This document shows, piece after piece, positions 1-7,690 of a stretch of 64,000 bases of DNA. The notes under the pieces are model-generated. The model was not told the origin of the DNA. It saw only the letters and a program-made list of their open reading frames with translations, and searched no databases. A program made the translations under genes and the position numbers. The stretch lies in contig NZ_JACVWU010000002.1 of the NCBI RefSeq assembly GCF_014596915.1, positions 248,001-312,000 of the forward strand. Reading direction: 5' to 3'. Within the stretch, counting starts at the first letter, position 1; every line of letters starts with the position of its first letter. This stretch comes from Streptomyces sp. TRM68416 (GTDB lineage: Bacteria > Actinomycetota > Actinomycetes > Streptomycetales > Streptomycetaceae).

Positions 1-234
1 CTTGCGCGCCTCACGGGCCTTCATGGCCGACTCGTACTTGAACTTCCCGTAGTCCATGAGCTTGCACACGGGCGGACGGGCGTTCGCCGCGACCTCGACC
101 AGGTCCAGGTCGTACTCCTGCGCAAGCTCCAGTGCCTTGGCCAGCGGGACAATGCCCACCTGCTCGCCACTGGGACCGACAAGTCGCACCTCGGGAACGC
201 GAATCCGGTCGTTGATGCGGGGCTCGGCGCTGAT
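1..234 (-). CDS. infC: translation initiation factor IF-3 (N-terminal part, runs off window)
   Basis: The 78 codons in the window encode the N-terminal domain of IF-3, with the typical stretches [14 protein letters not shown] and [14 protein letters not shown]-3 binds the 30S subunit and checks the start codon and initiator tRNA. The only plausible start is an ATC codon at 234-232, preceded at short spacing by a GAGGAGGA ribosome-binding site. Reading upstream in the same frame gives no ATG or GTG; the nearest alternatives are a CTG at 276 and a TTG inside the U-tract of the leader hairpin at 321. A non-AUG start is known for infC of E. coli (AUU), where it allows IF-3 to repress its own translation, so autogenous control is likely here. 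The rest of the gene, and probably rpmI and rplT, lie beyond the left edge. Confidence 0.95.
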   Translation of the reverse strand, partial: MSAEPRINDRIRVPEVRLVGPSGEQVGIVPLAKALELAQEYDLDLVEVAANARPPVCKLMDYGKFKYESAMKAREARK

Positions 235-596
235 GGATCCTCCTCGGTTAGCACCACACGGCGGTCTGGCGGACAGCCGCGTATGTCTTCGTTCGTGAGA
301 CCTAACCGCGCCGAAGCACAAAAAATGCCCCGGACGATCACAGGCGGGGCTCCAAAACACTACCGGAGCACCGACGCGATGACCGCGGGGCGCAATTTCG
401 GACGACTCCATCGTCCGTACGGAACGATGGTGGCCGCCTGACCGGGTGACCCGCCGCCCCGGGGGACGGTCAGGTGGGAGATCGGAGCCTCCACTTGTGG
501 GCCGAGCACATGAGTGTCCGGCCGGTCGTTACACAAGGTTAGCAGCTACCCGGGGGCCGTGCGAATCCTCGTACACCTGGGCCTATCGTGTGGGAC
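235..596. promoter_or_regulatory. infC leader / divergent intergenic region
   Basis: This 362-bp stretch separates infC (minus) from the DUF1844 gene (plus). It holds the leader hairpin at 320-350 and an imperfect palindrome at 409-429, CATCGT-CCGTACGG-A-ACGATG. On the plus strand a TATCGT hexamer at 584-589 ends seven bases before the ATG at 597. I could not assign a convincing infC promoter by eye. Confidence 0.5.
320..350 (-). terminator. candidate attenuator hairpin in the infC leader
   Basis: On the minus strand GCCCCG (350-345) and CGGGGC (332-327) form a 6-bp stem with a 12-nt loop, followed at once by A and six U. This is a canonical intrinsic terminator lying about 85 nt upstream of the infC start and in the same direction. 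It is therefore best read as a conditional terminator of the infC operon leader rather than the end of another gene, because the upstream neighbour is divergent. Confidence 0.6.
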
Positions 597-977
597 ATGA
601 GTGACACCCCTGCCGAATCCCCCGAGGCGCAGTCTCCCGAGGCTCCCGGCTTCGACGAGATGACCCGTGACATCGCCGAGGTCCCCGCCGTCGAGGTCAT
701 CGTGACGGTCGCCGTCAACCTGATGAGCGCCGCCGCCGTGAAGCTCGGTCTGACCGAGGAGGGCGACAAGTACAAGGACCTGGACGAGGCCCGCAAGCTG
801 GTCTCCGCCCTCGCCGGCCTCCTCGACGCGAGCACGACGGAGATCAGCTCGTTCCACGCGGCGCCGCTGCGGGACGGCCTGAAGTCGCTCCAGCTGGCCT
901 TCCGCGAGGCCTCCCTCGTCCCCGACGAGCCGGGCCAGGGCCCGGGCGAGAAGTACACGGGCCCGATCTACGGCTAG
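597..977 (+). CDS. DUF1844 family protein
   Basis: A 126-residue acidic cytoplasmic protein that matches the DUF1844 family found next to infC in actinobacteria. The conserved core runs from about residue 20 to 110 and is helical (VEVIVTVAVNLMSAAAVKLG and the following helices). No catalytic motif is visible and no function is known to me. I chose the ATG at 597 over a GTG at 588 because a TATCGT -10 hexamer ends seven bases upstream, which fits a leaderless mRNA; there is no Shine-Dalgarno sequence. It is divergent from infC. Confidence 0.85.
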   Translation: MSDTPAESPEAQSPEAPGFDEMTRDIAEVPAVEVIVTVAVNLMSAAAVKLGLTEEGDKYKDLDEARKLVSALAGLLDASTTEISSFHAAPLRDGLKSLQLAFREASLVPDEPGQGPGEKYTGPIYG

Positions 978-981
978 ACCG

Positions 982-1710
982 TTACCGCACATACAGGGGC
1001 TCGCCCGGTGGCGTCGCCTCGGCCGGCAGGAGTGCCAGGTCGAGGCCGCGCACCAGGCGGGCCCTCAGTGTTTCGTCGGCGGCGAGCCGCTCGGCGACCG
1101 CACGGGCGGCCTCCGCCGGGGCGGCGGCCGGGTCCAGGACGAGGGCGAGGGTGCCGTCGGCCTGTCCGGGCCCGAGGTGGGCGCGGAGCACGGCCGACTC
1201 GGCGGCCACCGCCGCCCGCACCGCCTCGACCACCGCCGGGTCGGCGAGCGGATCGGCCGTCGTACGCCCCTCCGCGACCGCCAGCAGCGCGGACCCCGTC
1301 AGCTCGAACGGCACCGGCCCCGCCATGTCCAGCACCACCGTGTCCGCCTTCTCGTGCGCGGCGGCCTCCAGCGCCTGGTGCAGGTGTACGGCGACGGGGC
1401 GGGCCGCCGGGTCCCAGCGGGCGAGGGAGTCGGTGGAGGTGAAGGCGGGCAGCGCCTTGCGGTCGCCGGCCCGCAGCGTCGGTACGGCCATGTCGCTGGT
1501 CTTCTCCCGGCGCAGCCCGTTCTCGTCCTCCTCGACCTCGCCGAGCACGGCGACGACCGGGACGAGCAGCCGGGCGCCCCTGAGCGCCCCGAGGACGGGC
1601 TCCAGGGCGGTGCGGTCCTCGGCCCAGGCCGCGAGCGCCGCGCTCAGCCGGGGGTCGGCGGAGCCGTCGTCGTCGGGGAAGGGAGAGTCGGGAATGTTCT
1701 TGTTCGCCAC
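982..1710 (-). CDS. SseB N-terminal domain protein
   Basis: A 242-residue protein resembling the SseB N-terminal domain family of actinobacteria: an alpha/beta fold with LLVPVVAVLGE near residue 48 and a later AVHLHQALEAA segment. The family name comes from E. coli SseB, and the molecular role in Streptomyces is unknown. The GTG at 1710 is preferred because the family-like sequence begins directly after it. A TAGGGT hexamer lies eight bases upstream, so the transcript may be leaderless, although a weak AGGA also precedes it. The stop is convergent with the DUF1844 gene, only 4 bp away. Confidence 0.75.
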   Translation of the reverse strand: MANKNIPDSPFPDDDGSADPRLSAALAAWAEDRTALEPVLGALRGARLLVPVVAVLGEVEEDENGLRREKTSDMAVPTLRAGDRKALPAFTSTDSLARWDPAARPVAVHLHQALEAAAHEKADTVVLDMAGPVPFELTGSALLAVAEGRTTADPLADPAVVEAVRAAVAAESAVLRAHLGPGQADGTLALVLDPAAAPAEAARAVAERLAADETLRARLVRGLDLALLPAEATPPGEPLYVR

Positions 1711-1799
1711 GGTCCTCGACCCTATCGGGGGGATCCTGCTGCGCCTGTGCGGCCCCGGAAACGCGCCCGTGACGCCGCTCACGGAAGTCTCAGGTTTCC

Positions 1800-1828
1800 T
1801 TGACACACATCTAACGTCCGTCTAACGG
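1800..1828 (+). promoter_or_regulatory. candidate sigma-70-type promoter
   Basis: A perfect TTGACA at 1800-1805 is followed after 17 bases by TAACGG at 1823-1828, 32 bp before the start of the beta-lactamase-fold gene. The -35 is excellent and the -10 is weak. TCTAACG occurs twice in the spacer region. Confidence 0.4.
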
Positions 1829-1860
1829 CAGGCACAGTCGCCGGTCCGAGCATCGCGGGC

Positions 1861-2847
1861 ATGGAGTCCTCCAGAGCGCGTCGCGACCGTCGTATCCCCC
1901 TGGTGCACATCGCCGCTCTCGCCGTCGTGGCCGCCGTCGGGGCCACGGCCGCGGGGACGGTGTACGTGCAGGCCCAGGCGCACGCTCCTACGGGCGCGGC
2001 GGGCGCCGTATCGTCGTCGGCGACGCCCTCGACGGTCGCGGTGAGCGAGGAGGCCCCTGTGGAACGCGTGGCGCAGCCGACGGCGGATCCGGACGCGCTC
2101 CTGACGGAGGCGATGGAGTCGGTGAGCGTCGAGGAGGGGGCGGAGGTGTCGGTGGCGGTGCTGGACCTCGCGTCCGGTGCGAGCGCCTCGTACGGGGACG
2201 GGTCCTTCGACACCGCGAGCGTCGTCAAGGTGAACGTCCTGGCGGCGCTGCTGCTCCAGGCGCAGGACGCGGGGCGGGAGCTCGGTCCGGCGGAGCGGGA
2301 GTACGCCGCCGCGATGATCGAGCACAGCGACAACGACGCCACGTCGGTGCTGTGGGAGACAATCGGGCGGGCGGAGGGGCTGGCCGCCGCGAACGAACGG
2401 TTCGGGCTGACCTCGACCGAGGGCGGGGACGGTGCGCTGTGGGGGCTCACCCAGACCACTGCGGCCGACCAACTGACACTGCTCCGGCAGGTGTTCGGGG
2501 ACGAGTCGGAACTGAACGCGGCATCGCGGACGTACCTGCAAGAGCTGATGGGGCGGATCGCCGCCGGTCAGCGGTGGGGCGTGTCGGCCGCTGCCGACGG
2601 CGCGGCCTGGGCGCTGAAGAACGGCTGGCTCCCCCGGAGCACGACCGGGCTGTGGGACATCAACAGCATCGGGCGGGTGACGACCGAGGACGGGCGCGAC
2701 TTCCTGGTCGCGGTCCTGTCCGACGGGCATACGACGAAGGCGGCCGGGGTGGCGGCGGTGGAGGCGGCCGCCAGGGCGGCGGTGTCGGTTCTCGCGGAGT
2801 CCTCGCGCGGGACGAGTGACGTCACCTACGGTGCGGCGGCGCCCTGA
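1861..2847 (+). CDS. exported serine hydrolase of beta-lactamase/transpeptidase fold
   Basis: A 328-residue protein with an N-terminal membrane anchor (about residues 17-37), a low-complexity linker, and a class A beta-lactamase-like domain from about residue 78. The three active-site elements are visible: S120-V-V-K123 (SxxK), S156-D-N158 (SDN), and K253-N-G255 in place of the usual KTG. I could not place the class A general-base glutamate (ExxLN), so hydrolysis of penicillins is uncertain and a cell-wall D,D-peptidase-type role is equally possible. It is monocistronic, with a candidate promoter at 1800-1828. No ribosome-binding site better than GGG precedes the ATG. Confidence 0.8.
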   Translation: MESSRARRDRRIPLVHIAALAVVAAVGATAAGTVYVQAQAHAPTGAAGAVSSSATPSTVAVSEEAPVERVAQPTADPDALLTEAMESVSVEEGAEVSVAVLDLASGASASYGDGSFDTASVVKVNVLAALLLQAQDAGRELGPAEREYAAAMIEHSDNDATSVLWETIGRAEGLAAANERFGLTSTEGGDGALWGLTQTTAADQLTLLRQVFGDESELNAASRTYLQELMGRIAAGQRWGVSAAADGAAWALKNGWLPRSTTGLWDINSIGRVTTEDGRDFLVAVLSDGHTTKAAGVAAVEAAARAAVSVLAESSRGTSDVTYGAAAP

Positions 2848-2901
2848 CGGGGCGCCGGGCTGTGCCGGCCATGCGGCTCCGCGGCGCTTCCAGCGGAGCG
2901 C

Positions 2902-4068
2902 TCAGTAGCCGTCGGAGTCGGTGCGGCGGCTACGCCACAGGGTGACCGCGGCGACCAGGAGGACTCCTCCGGTGCTGCCGGCCAAGGGGGCCGCCCAGTC
3001 CGACGTGTGGTCCTCGGGTTTCTCGGTGTCGGGGCCGGAGCCGAAGTAGCGCTCGCCGTATGCGGCCGCCTGCAGGCGCTCGGGTTCGAGGGCGGCGGCC
3101 TTCTTGAGGGCGGCGGCCGGATCGACGAAGCCGTAGCCCCGGGAGTCGTCGCGGCCGCCCGCGGGGGCGTTGCGGGCGGTGTCCTCCAGGAGCGTCTTGA
3201 TCTGGGCCGGGGTCAGGTCCGGGTGGGCGGACTTGACGAGGGCGGCGGCGCCGGAGACGAAGGCCGCGGCGGCGCTCGTGCCCCAGCCCTCGTAGTACTT
3301 GCGGTCGGGGTCGGCGATGACGACGTCCACGCCGGGGGCGCTGACCGTGGCGTACCAGCGGCGGGTGGAGAAGGAGGCGCGGGTGCCGAACTTGTCGACG
3401 GCGGTCGCGGCGATCACGCCCGGGTAGGCGGCCGGGTAGGAGATGCGGTCGCCCTTCTCGCCGCCGTTGCCGGCGGAGGCCACGACGACGACGCCCTTCT
3501 CCAGGGCGTACTGCACGGCCTCGTCCTCGGCCGATTCCGGGTGGGCGGACTTGGAGTCGTCGCCCAGGGAGAGGTTGATGACGTCGGCGCCGTGGTCGGC
3601 GGCCCAGCGGATGCCGTCGGCGAGGGCGTTGCCGCGGCTGGTGCGGGCCTTGGCGCGGGCGGAGTCGCCGTCCTCCAGGATCACGCGGACGGGGAGGATC
3701 TTCGCCTCGGGGGCGATGCCCATGACGCCGTCGGCGCCCGCGTAGCCGTGTCCGTGACCGGCGATGATGCCGGCCATGGCGGTGCCGTGGCGGGCCCAGG
3801 CGCGGTCGCCGCGCTGGGCTCCGAAGCCGACGAGGTCCTTGCCGGCGAGGACGTTGCCGGCGAGGTCGGGGTGTTCGTCGTCGACGCCGGTGTCCAGGAC
3901 GGCGACGGTGACGCCCTCGCCCTTGGTGGTCTGCCAGGCCTCCTGGGTGTGCATGGCCTCCAGGGCCCACTGCTTGGCGCGGATGCCGTCGGCGTGGGCG
4001 GTGGTGGCGGGGACCAGGGCGAGGGAGGCGGCGAGGAGGACGCCGAGGAGGCCGGTACGGGTCTTCAT
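2902..4068 (-). CDS. mycosin-type (type VII secretion-associated) subtilisin-like serine protease
   Basis: A 388-residue protein with a signal peptide (about residues 1-27, cleavage near TAHA-DG), an S8 subtilase domain and a C-terminal membrane helix followed by RSRR. The catalytic triad is clear: D59 in AVLDTG, H94 in RHGTAMAG and S265 in GTSAAAAF, with the oxyanion Asn201 in SAGNGG. This architecture is that of mycosins (MycP), which face outward in ESX/type VII secretion systems. Its ATG overlaps the TGA of the upstream gene (ATGA), so the two are translationally coupled. No EccC, EccD or WXG100 genes lie nearby, so its secretion partner, if any, is elsewhere. Confidence 0.9.
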   Translation of the reverse strand: MKTRTGLLGVLLAASLALVPATTAHADGIRAKQWALEAMHTQEAWQTTKGEGVTVAVLDTGVDDEHPDLAGNVLAGKDLVGFGAQRGDRAWARHGTAMAGIIAGHGHGYAGADGVMGIAPEAKILPVRVILEDGDSARAKARTSRGNALADGIRWAADHGADVINLSLGDDSKSAHPESAEDEAVQYALEKGVVVVASAGNGGEKGDRISYPAAYPGVIAATAVDKFGTRASFSTRRWYATVSAPGVDVVIADPDRKYYEGWGTSAAAAFVSGAAALVKSAHPDLTPAQIKTLLEDTARNAPAGGRDDSRGYGFVDPAAALKKAAALEPERLQAAAYGERYFGSGPDTEKPEDHTSDWAAPLAGSTGGVLLVAAVTLWRSRRTDSDGY

Positions 4069-6227
4069 GAGGGCTGCTCCGTGGCGGCGGAGCCGACGTT
4101 CCGGCGCAGGGCGCGTTCGATGCGGTCGGCGAGGCCCTGCGCCTCGTGACCGAGGCCGGCCTGGGCCACGGCCGTGCCGGCGCCGGACTCCATGGCGGCC
4201 TCGGCGGGCTGCGCCTCGTCGACGGTGCGGCCGTCGGCCCAGCCGGAGACGGCGTAGACGACGACGGGGGCGTCGGTGAGGACGGAGACGGTCCAGGAGG
4301 CACGCTGTTCGGTGCCGAAGGCGGCGGCGACGGTGTCCTGCGCGGCGTACGGGCGGGGCATCAGGTCGCGGCGCCGGTCGAGGCCCTCCTTGGTGAACCG
4401 GGTGTCGAGGGCGGTCATGGCGGTGGCGTCGGCCTTGGTGAACAGCAGGCCGACGGTGGTGACGTAGCTCTGGGTGGCGTCGGTGTAGGTGGCGCGCAGC
4501 AGCCGTTCGCAGCCGACCGGTGCGAGGGCCTTGCGCAGGAGGGGATCGAAGGCGCCCTTGCAGCCGCTGTCCGGCGCGACGGCGATACGGGTCCAGGTAC
4601 GGTCGGCGTCGCCGGGTCCGGCGCCCTTGCCCGCGACGCTGGGCGGGAACAGGGTGTCGACCGGCACGCTGTGCCACAGGCTCTTGGCGGTGGCGAAGGA
4701 GTCGCGGGCGCCGGCCGCCGCCGAGTCCCCCACCAGCCAACTGCCGGTCACGGCACCGCCCACGAGGCCCAGGCCGAGCACGAGACACGCGGCGGCCGCG
4801 GCGGTACGCGGCCCGATCCGCACCCCGATCGGCCGCGGCCGCGCCGGCCCGTCGTACCCCTCGGGTTCCCCGAACGACACCACGGGCCGCGTCGCACTCC
4901 AGGAGAGCGCGGGGTCCGGACCGACGGACGGCCCCACGGCCCCCCGCCCCACGCCGACCCCCGTCGAGCCGGACTCGGGGACCGGGCCCGGACGTGCGCC
5001 TGCCCCCGCCGAGCCCGACCCGGAAACCCGGGTCAGGCCCGAGACCGGCTCCGAGGAGCCCCCGGTGGAGGGCGCCTCCGCCGGGACCGGCCGCAGGCGC
5101 GCGGTCGTCTCCACGGGCGCGACGACGGGACGCGGCGGCACTGTCTGCCCCGGCGCCGGACGACTTGTCCCGGCGGGCGGAGCGTCCGGGAAACGGGGTG
5201 GCCGCCCGATGCCCGGCGACGCGGCGGTCCGGGCAGCGGTCGGCGGGTCCGGGAACCGCGTAGAGGGTCTGGGCGGGGGCGGAACAACGGGAGCGCGGTC
5301 ACCCTGAGTGGACGGGGAGCGCAGGGACGGAAAGCGGGGCGGAGTAACGGATTCCCGGCTTCCGCGCCCCGCCGCCGAGCGCGGGGCGTCGACGGGCCCC
5401 TCCGGGAAGACCGCAGACGAAGCAGGATTCCCCCCGCCCATCGGCGGGCGCGGGGCACCGACACGTCGCTCCGGGAAAGCCGGGGGCGAGGCCGGGGGCT
5501 GACTCCCCCGATCCACGGCCGCACGCGAGGCGTCGGCGGTCCGCCCCGAGAAAGCCGCAGACGAACCAGCGGACCGATCCCCGCGACCCGTCGCCGAACG
5601 CGGAGCATCAGCGGCCCGCTCCGAGAAGACCGCAGACGAACCAGAGGCCTCATCCCCGCGACCCACCGACGCACGCGGGGCATCAGCGGGCCGCTCCGGG
5701 AAGACCGCAGACGAGCCAGGGGCCTGGTCCCCCCGGCCCACCGACGCACGCGGAGCATCAGCGGGCCGCTCCGGGAAAGCCGCAGCCGAACCAGCGGACC
5801 GATCACCCCGACCCACCGACACACGCGAAGTGCCACCGGGCCGCTCGGAGAAGGCCCGAGACGAACCAGAGGGCCCATCCCCCCGATCCGTCGGCGGACG
5901 CGGAGCATCAGCGGGCCGCTCCGGGAAGACCGCAGACGAGCCAGGGGCCTGGTCCCCCCGGCCCACCGACGCACGCGGAGCATCAGCGGGCCGCTCCGGG
6001 AAGGCCCTAGGCGGGTCGGCGAGCTGGCTCTCCCGGTCTGCCGACGCATGCGGAGCGTCAGCGGGCCGCTCCGGGAAAGCCGCGGGCGCGGCAGTGGAGC
6101 GGCTCCCCGGGTCTGCAGGCGGGCGTGCGGTGTCGGGGGATTGCGGTTGTGTCGGGGGCTCGGTGGACGGGGCCGGTGGATGGGTGGGGCGTGGGGGAAC
6201 GAGGGGGCGTTGGGGTTCCGTGTTCAT
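4065..6227 (-). CDS. single-pass membrane protein with long repeat-rich cytoplasmic tail
   Basis: A 720-residue protein with three parts. Residues 1-470 are Pro/Arg/Ala-rich and carry about ten copies of a 25-residue repeat with the core FPERPADAPR (about residues 44-300). One transmembrane helix lies near 473-500. A 220-residue C-terminal domain follows, predicted extracytoplasmic, with two cysteines (C556 and C573) that could form a disulfide. The polarity is inferred from the positive residues before the helix. The ATG at 6227 starts the family-like sequence; upstream codons in frame give unconvincing sequence. It is translationally coupled to the mycosin gene, so it is a plausible partner or regulator of that protease. 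I do not recognise the C-terminal domain. Confidence 0.75.
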   Translation of the reverse strand: MNTEPQRPLVPPRPTHPPAPSTEPPTQPQSPDTARPPADPGSRSTAAPAAFPERPADAPHASADRESQLADPPRAFPERPADAPRASVGRGDQAPGSSAVFPERPADAPRPPTDRGDGPSGSSRAFSERPGGTSRVSVGRGDRSAGSAAAFPERPADAPRASVGRGDQAPGSSAVFPERPADAPRASVGRGDEASGSSAVFSERAADAPRSATGRGDRSAGSSAAFSGRTADASRAAVDRGSQPPASPPAFPERRVGAPRPPMGGGNPASSAVFPEGPVDAPRSAAGRGSRESVTPPRFPSLRSPSTQGDRAPVVPPPPRPSTRFPDPPTAARTAASPGIGRPPRFPDAPPAGTSRPAPGQTVPPRPVVAPVETTARLRPVPAEAPSTGGSSEPVSGLTRVSGSGSAGAGARPGPVPESGSTGVGVGRGAVGPSVGPDPALSWSATRPVVSFGEPEGYDGPARPRPIGVRIGPRTAAAAACLVLGLGLVGGAVTGSWLVGDSAAAGARDSFATAKSLWHSVPVDTLFPPSVAGKGAGPGDADRTWTRIAVAPDSGCKGAFDPLLRKALAPVGCERLLRATYTDATQSYVTTVGLLFTKADATAMTALDTRFTKEGLDRRRDLMPRPYAAQDTVAAAFGTEQRASWTVSVLTDAPVVVYAVSGWADGRTVDEAQPAEAAMESGAGTAVAQAGLGHEAQGLADRIERALRRNVGSAATEQPS
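5360..6098 (-). repeat. 75-bp tandem repeat array inside the membrane-protein gene
   Basis: About ten tandem 75-bp units (25 codons) encode the FPERPADAPR repeats. Conservation is highest in the middle units. Positions 5680-5777 are identical over 98 bp to 5905-6002, three units (225 bp) apart, which points to recent unequal exchange or slippage. Confidence 0.85.
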
Positions 6228-6487
6228 GCGCCCCCCGTTTCCTCTGCCCCGCCTGTCCTGGTGTGCGGGCCCTCGTCCGTTCGCCCCGGCCCGGTGCGGA
6301 GCCGGCCGTCCCGGGCACATCTACCCGCACGGGCAGTCCGGCATCCCGGCGACGGGTGCGTACGTCTCGTGCGTGCGCGTCACTCTACGGGTTGATACCG
6401 GCCGGACGGGAACCAGTCCGCGAGGCCGGGGCTTTAGCCCGGATCGTCCCCCTACCCTGCGTTGATCGGGTCTGGCAGGCTTCGTTC

Positions 6488-7690
6488 ATGACTGCGCGCG
6501 CCGCCGACCGGGCCCGTTACGACCGGGCCACCGCCCATCTCGACGCCCCGCTGGCGATCGTGGATCTGGAGGCCTTCGACGCCAACGCGGACGATCTCGT
6601 CCGCCGCGCCGGCGGCAAGTCGATCCGGGTGGCCAGCAAGTCCGTACGCTGTCGGGCCCTGCTCGAACGCGTCCTGGCGAAGGACGGCTTCGCCGGGATC
6701 ATGTCCTTCACCCTCGACGAGTCGCTGTGGCTGGCCCGGTCGGGGTTCGACGACGTCCTGCTCGCCTACCCGTCCGCGGACCGCGCCGGGTTCGCGGAGC
6801 TCACGGCCGATCCCAAGCTCGCCTCCGCCGTCACCGTGATGATCGACGATCCGGCGCAGCTCCGGTTCATCGACGAGGCCCGGGACGGGGGCCGTGAGGT
6901 CGTACGGGTCTGTCTGGAGCTGGACACCTCGCTGCGGCTGCTCGGCGGGCGGGTACGGGTGGGCGCCCGGCGTTCGCCCCTGCACTCCCCCGCCCAGGTG
7001 GCCGACATGGCGCGGCTGGTGGCCGGGCGGCCAGGGTTCGAGGTCGTGGGGATCATGGCGTACGAGGGACACATCGCCGGTGTAGGTGACGCCGTCCGCG
7101 GGCATCCGCTGCGTTCGCGGGCGGTGCGGCTGATGCAGGCCACCGCGCGCCGGGAGCTGGCCGCCCGGCGGGCGGAGGTGGTGCGCGCCGTTCGGGCCCT
7201 GGTGCCGGGGCTCGAGTTCGTCAACGGCGGCGGCACGGGCAGTGTGCAGCACACCGCGGCGGAGGACGCCGTCACCGAGATCGGCGCGGGTTCGGGGCTG
7301 TATGTGCCGCGGCTGTTCGACAACTACACGTCCTTCAGCGGGCGCCCGGCCGCGTTGTTCGCCCAGCCCGTCGTACGGCGGCCCGGGGTCGGCGTGGTGA
7401 CCGTCCTCGGCGGCGGCTACCCGGCCTCCGGCGCCCCCGGCCCCGACCGGCTCCCGGTGCCGTACCTGCCGGAGGGGCTGCGCTACGACCCCCAGGAGGG
7501 GGCCGGCGAGGTGCAGACGCCGCTGCTCGGCTCCCCCGCCGACGACCTGCTGATCGGCGACAAGGTGTGGTTCCGGCACGCCAAGGCGGGCGAGCTGTGC
7601 GAGCGGTTCGCGGCGCTGCATCTCGTCGAGGGCGACACGGTGACGGCGACCGTGCCGACGTACCGGGGCGAGGGCCGCACGTTCCTCTAG
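6488..7690 (+). CDS. PLP-dependent alanine racemase-fold enzyme, D-threonine aldolase-like / amino acid deaminase
   Basis: A 400-residue enzyme with an N-terminal alanine-racemase TIM barrel and a C-terminal D-serine-dehydratase-like beta domain. The PLP lysine is K51 in RVASKSVR. The segment DKVWFRHAKAGELCERF near residue 360 supplies the conserved His and is typical of the D-threonine aldolase / D-serine deaminase group, in which a metal ion sits next to PLP. Its substrate cannot be read from the sequence. The ATG at 6488 is the family start. A TACCCT hexamer lies about 30 bp upstream. Its stop codon shares CTAG with the convergent neighbour, so both genes end on the same four bases. Confidence 0.85.
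   Translation: MTARAADRARYDRATAHLDAPLAIVDLEAFDANADDLVRRAGGKSIRVASKSVRCRALLERVLAKDGFAGIMSFTLDESLWLARSGFDDVLLAYPSADRAGFAELTADPKLASAVTVMIDDPAQLRFIDEARDGGREVVRVCLELDTSLRLLGGRVRVGARRSPLHSPAQVADMARLVAGRPGFEVVGIMAYEGHIAGVGDAVRGHPLRSRAVRLMQATARRELAARRAEVVRAVRALVPGLEFVNGGGTGSVQHTAAEDAVTEIGAGSGLYVPRLFDNYTSFSGRPAALFAQPVVRRPGVGVVTVLGGGYPASGAPGPDRLPVPYLPEGLRYDPQEGAGEVQTPLLGSPADDLLIGDKVWFRHAKAGELCERFAALHLVEGDTVTATVPTYRGEGRTFL

Noticed and set aside
21..341. A 106-codon minus-strand frame covering the infC start and leader
   Set aside because: It overlaps the well-supported IF-3 frame in a different phase and begins in the loop of the leader hairpin.
2902..4068. A complete ESX/type VII secretion locus around the mycosin
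   Set aside because: No EccB, EccC, EccD, EccE or WXG100 genes are present between 1 and 9 kb; only the protease and its coupled partner are seen.
6423..6440. A CCGGGGC/GCCCGG hairpin upstream of the PLP enzyme gene
   Set aside because: The stem is short and bulged, has no U-tract and overlaps the promoter region; likely chance in GC-rich DNA.
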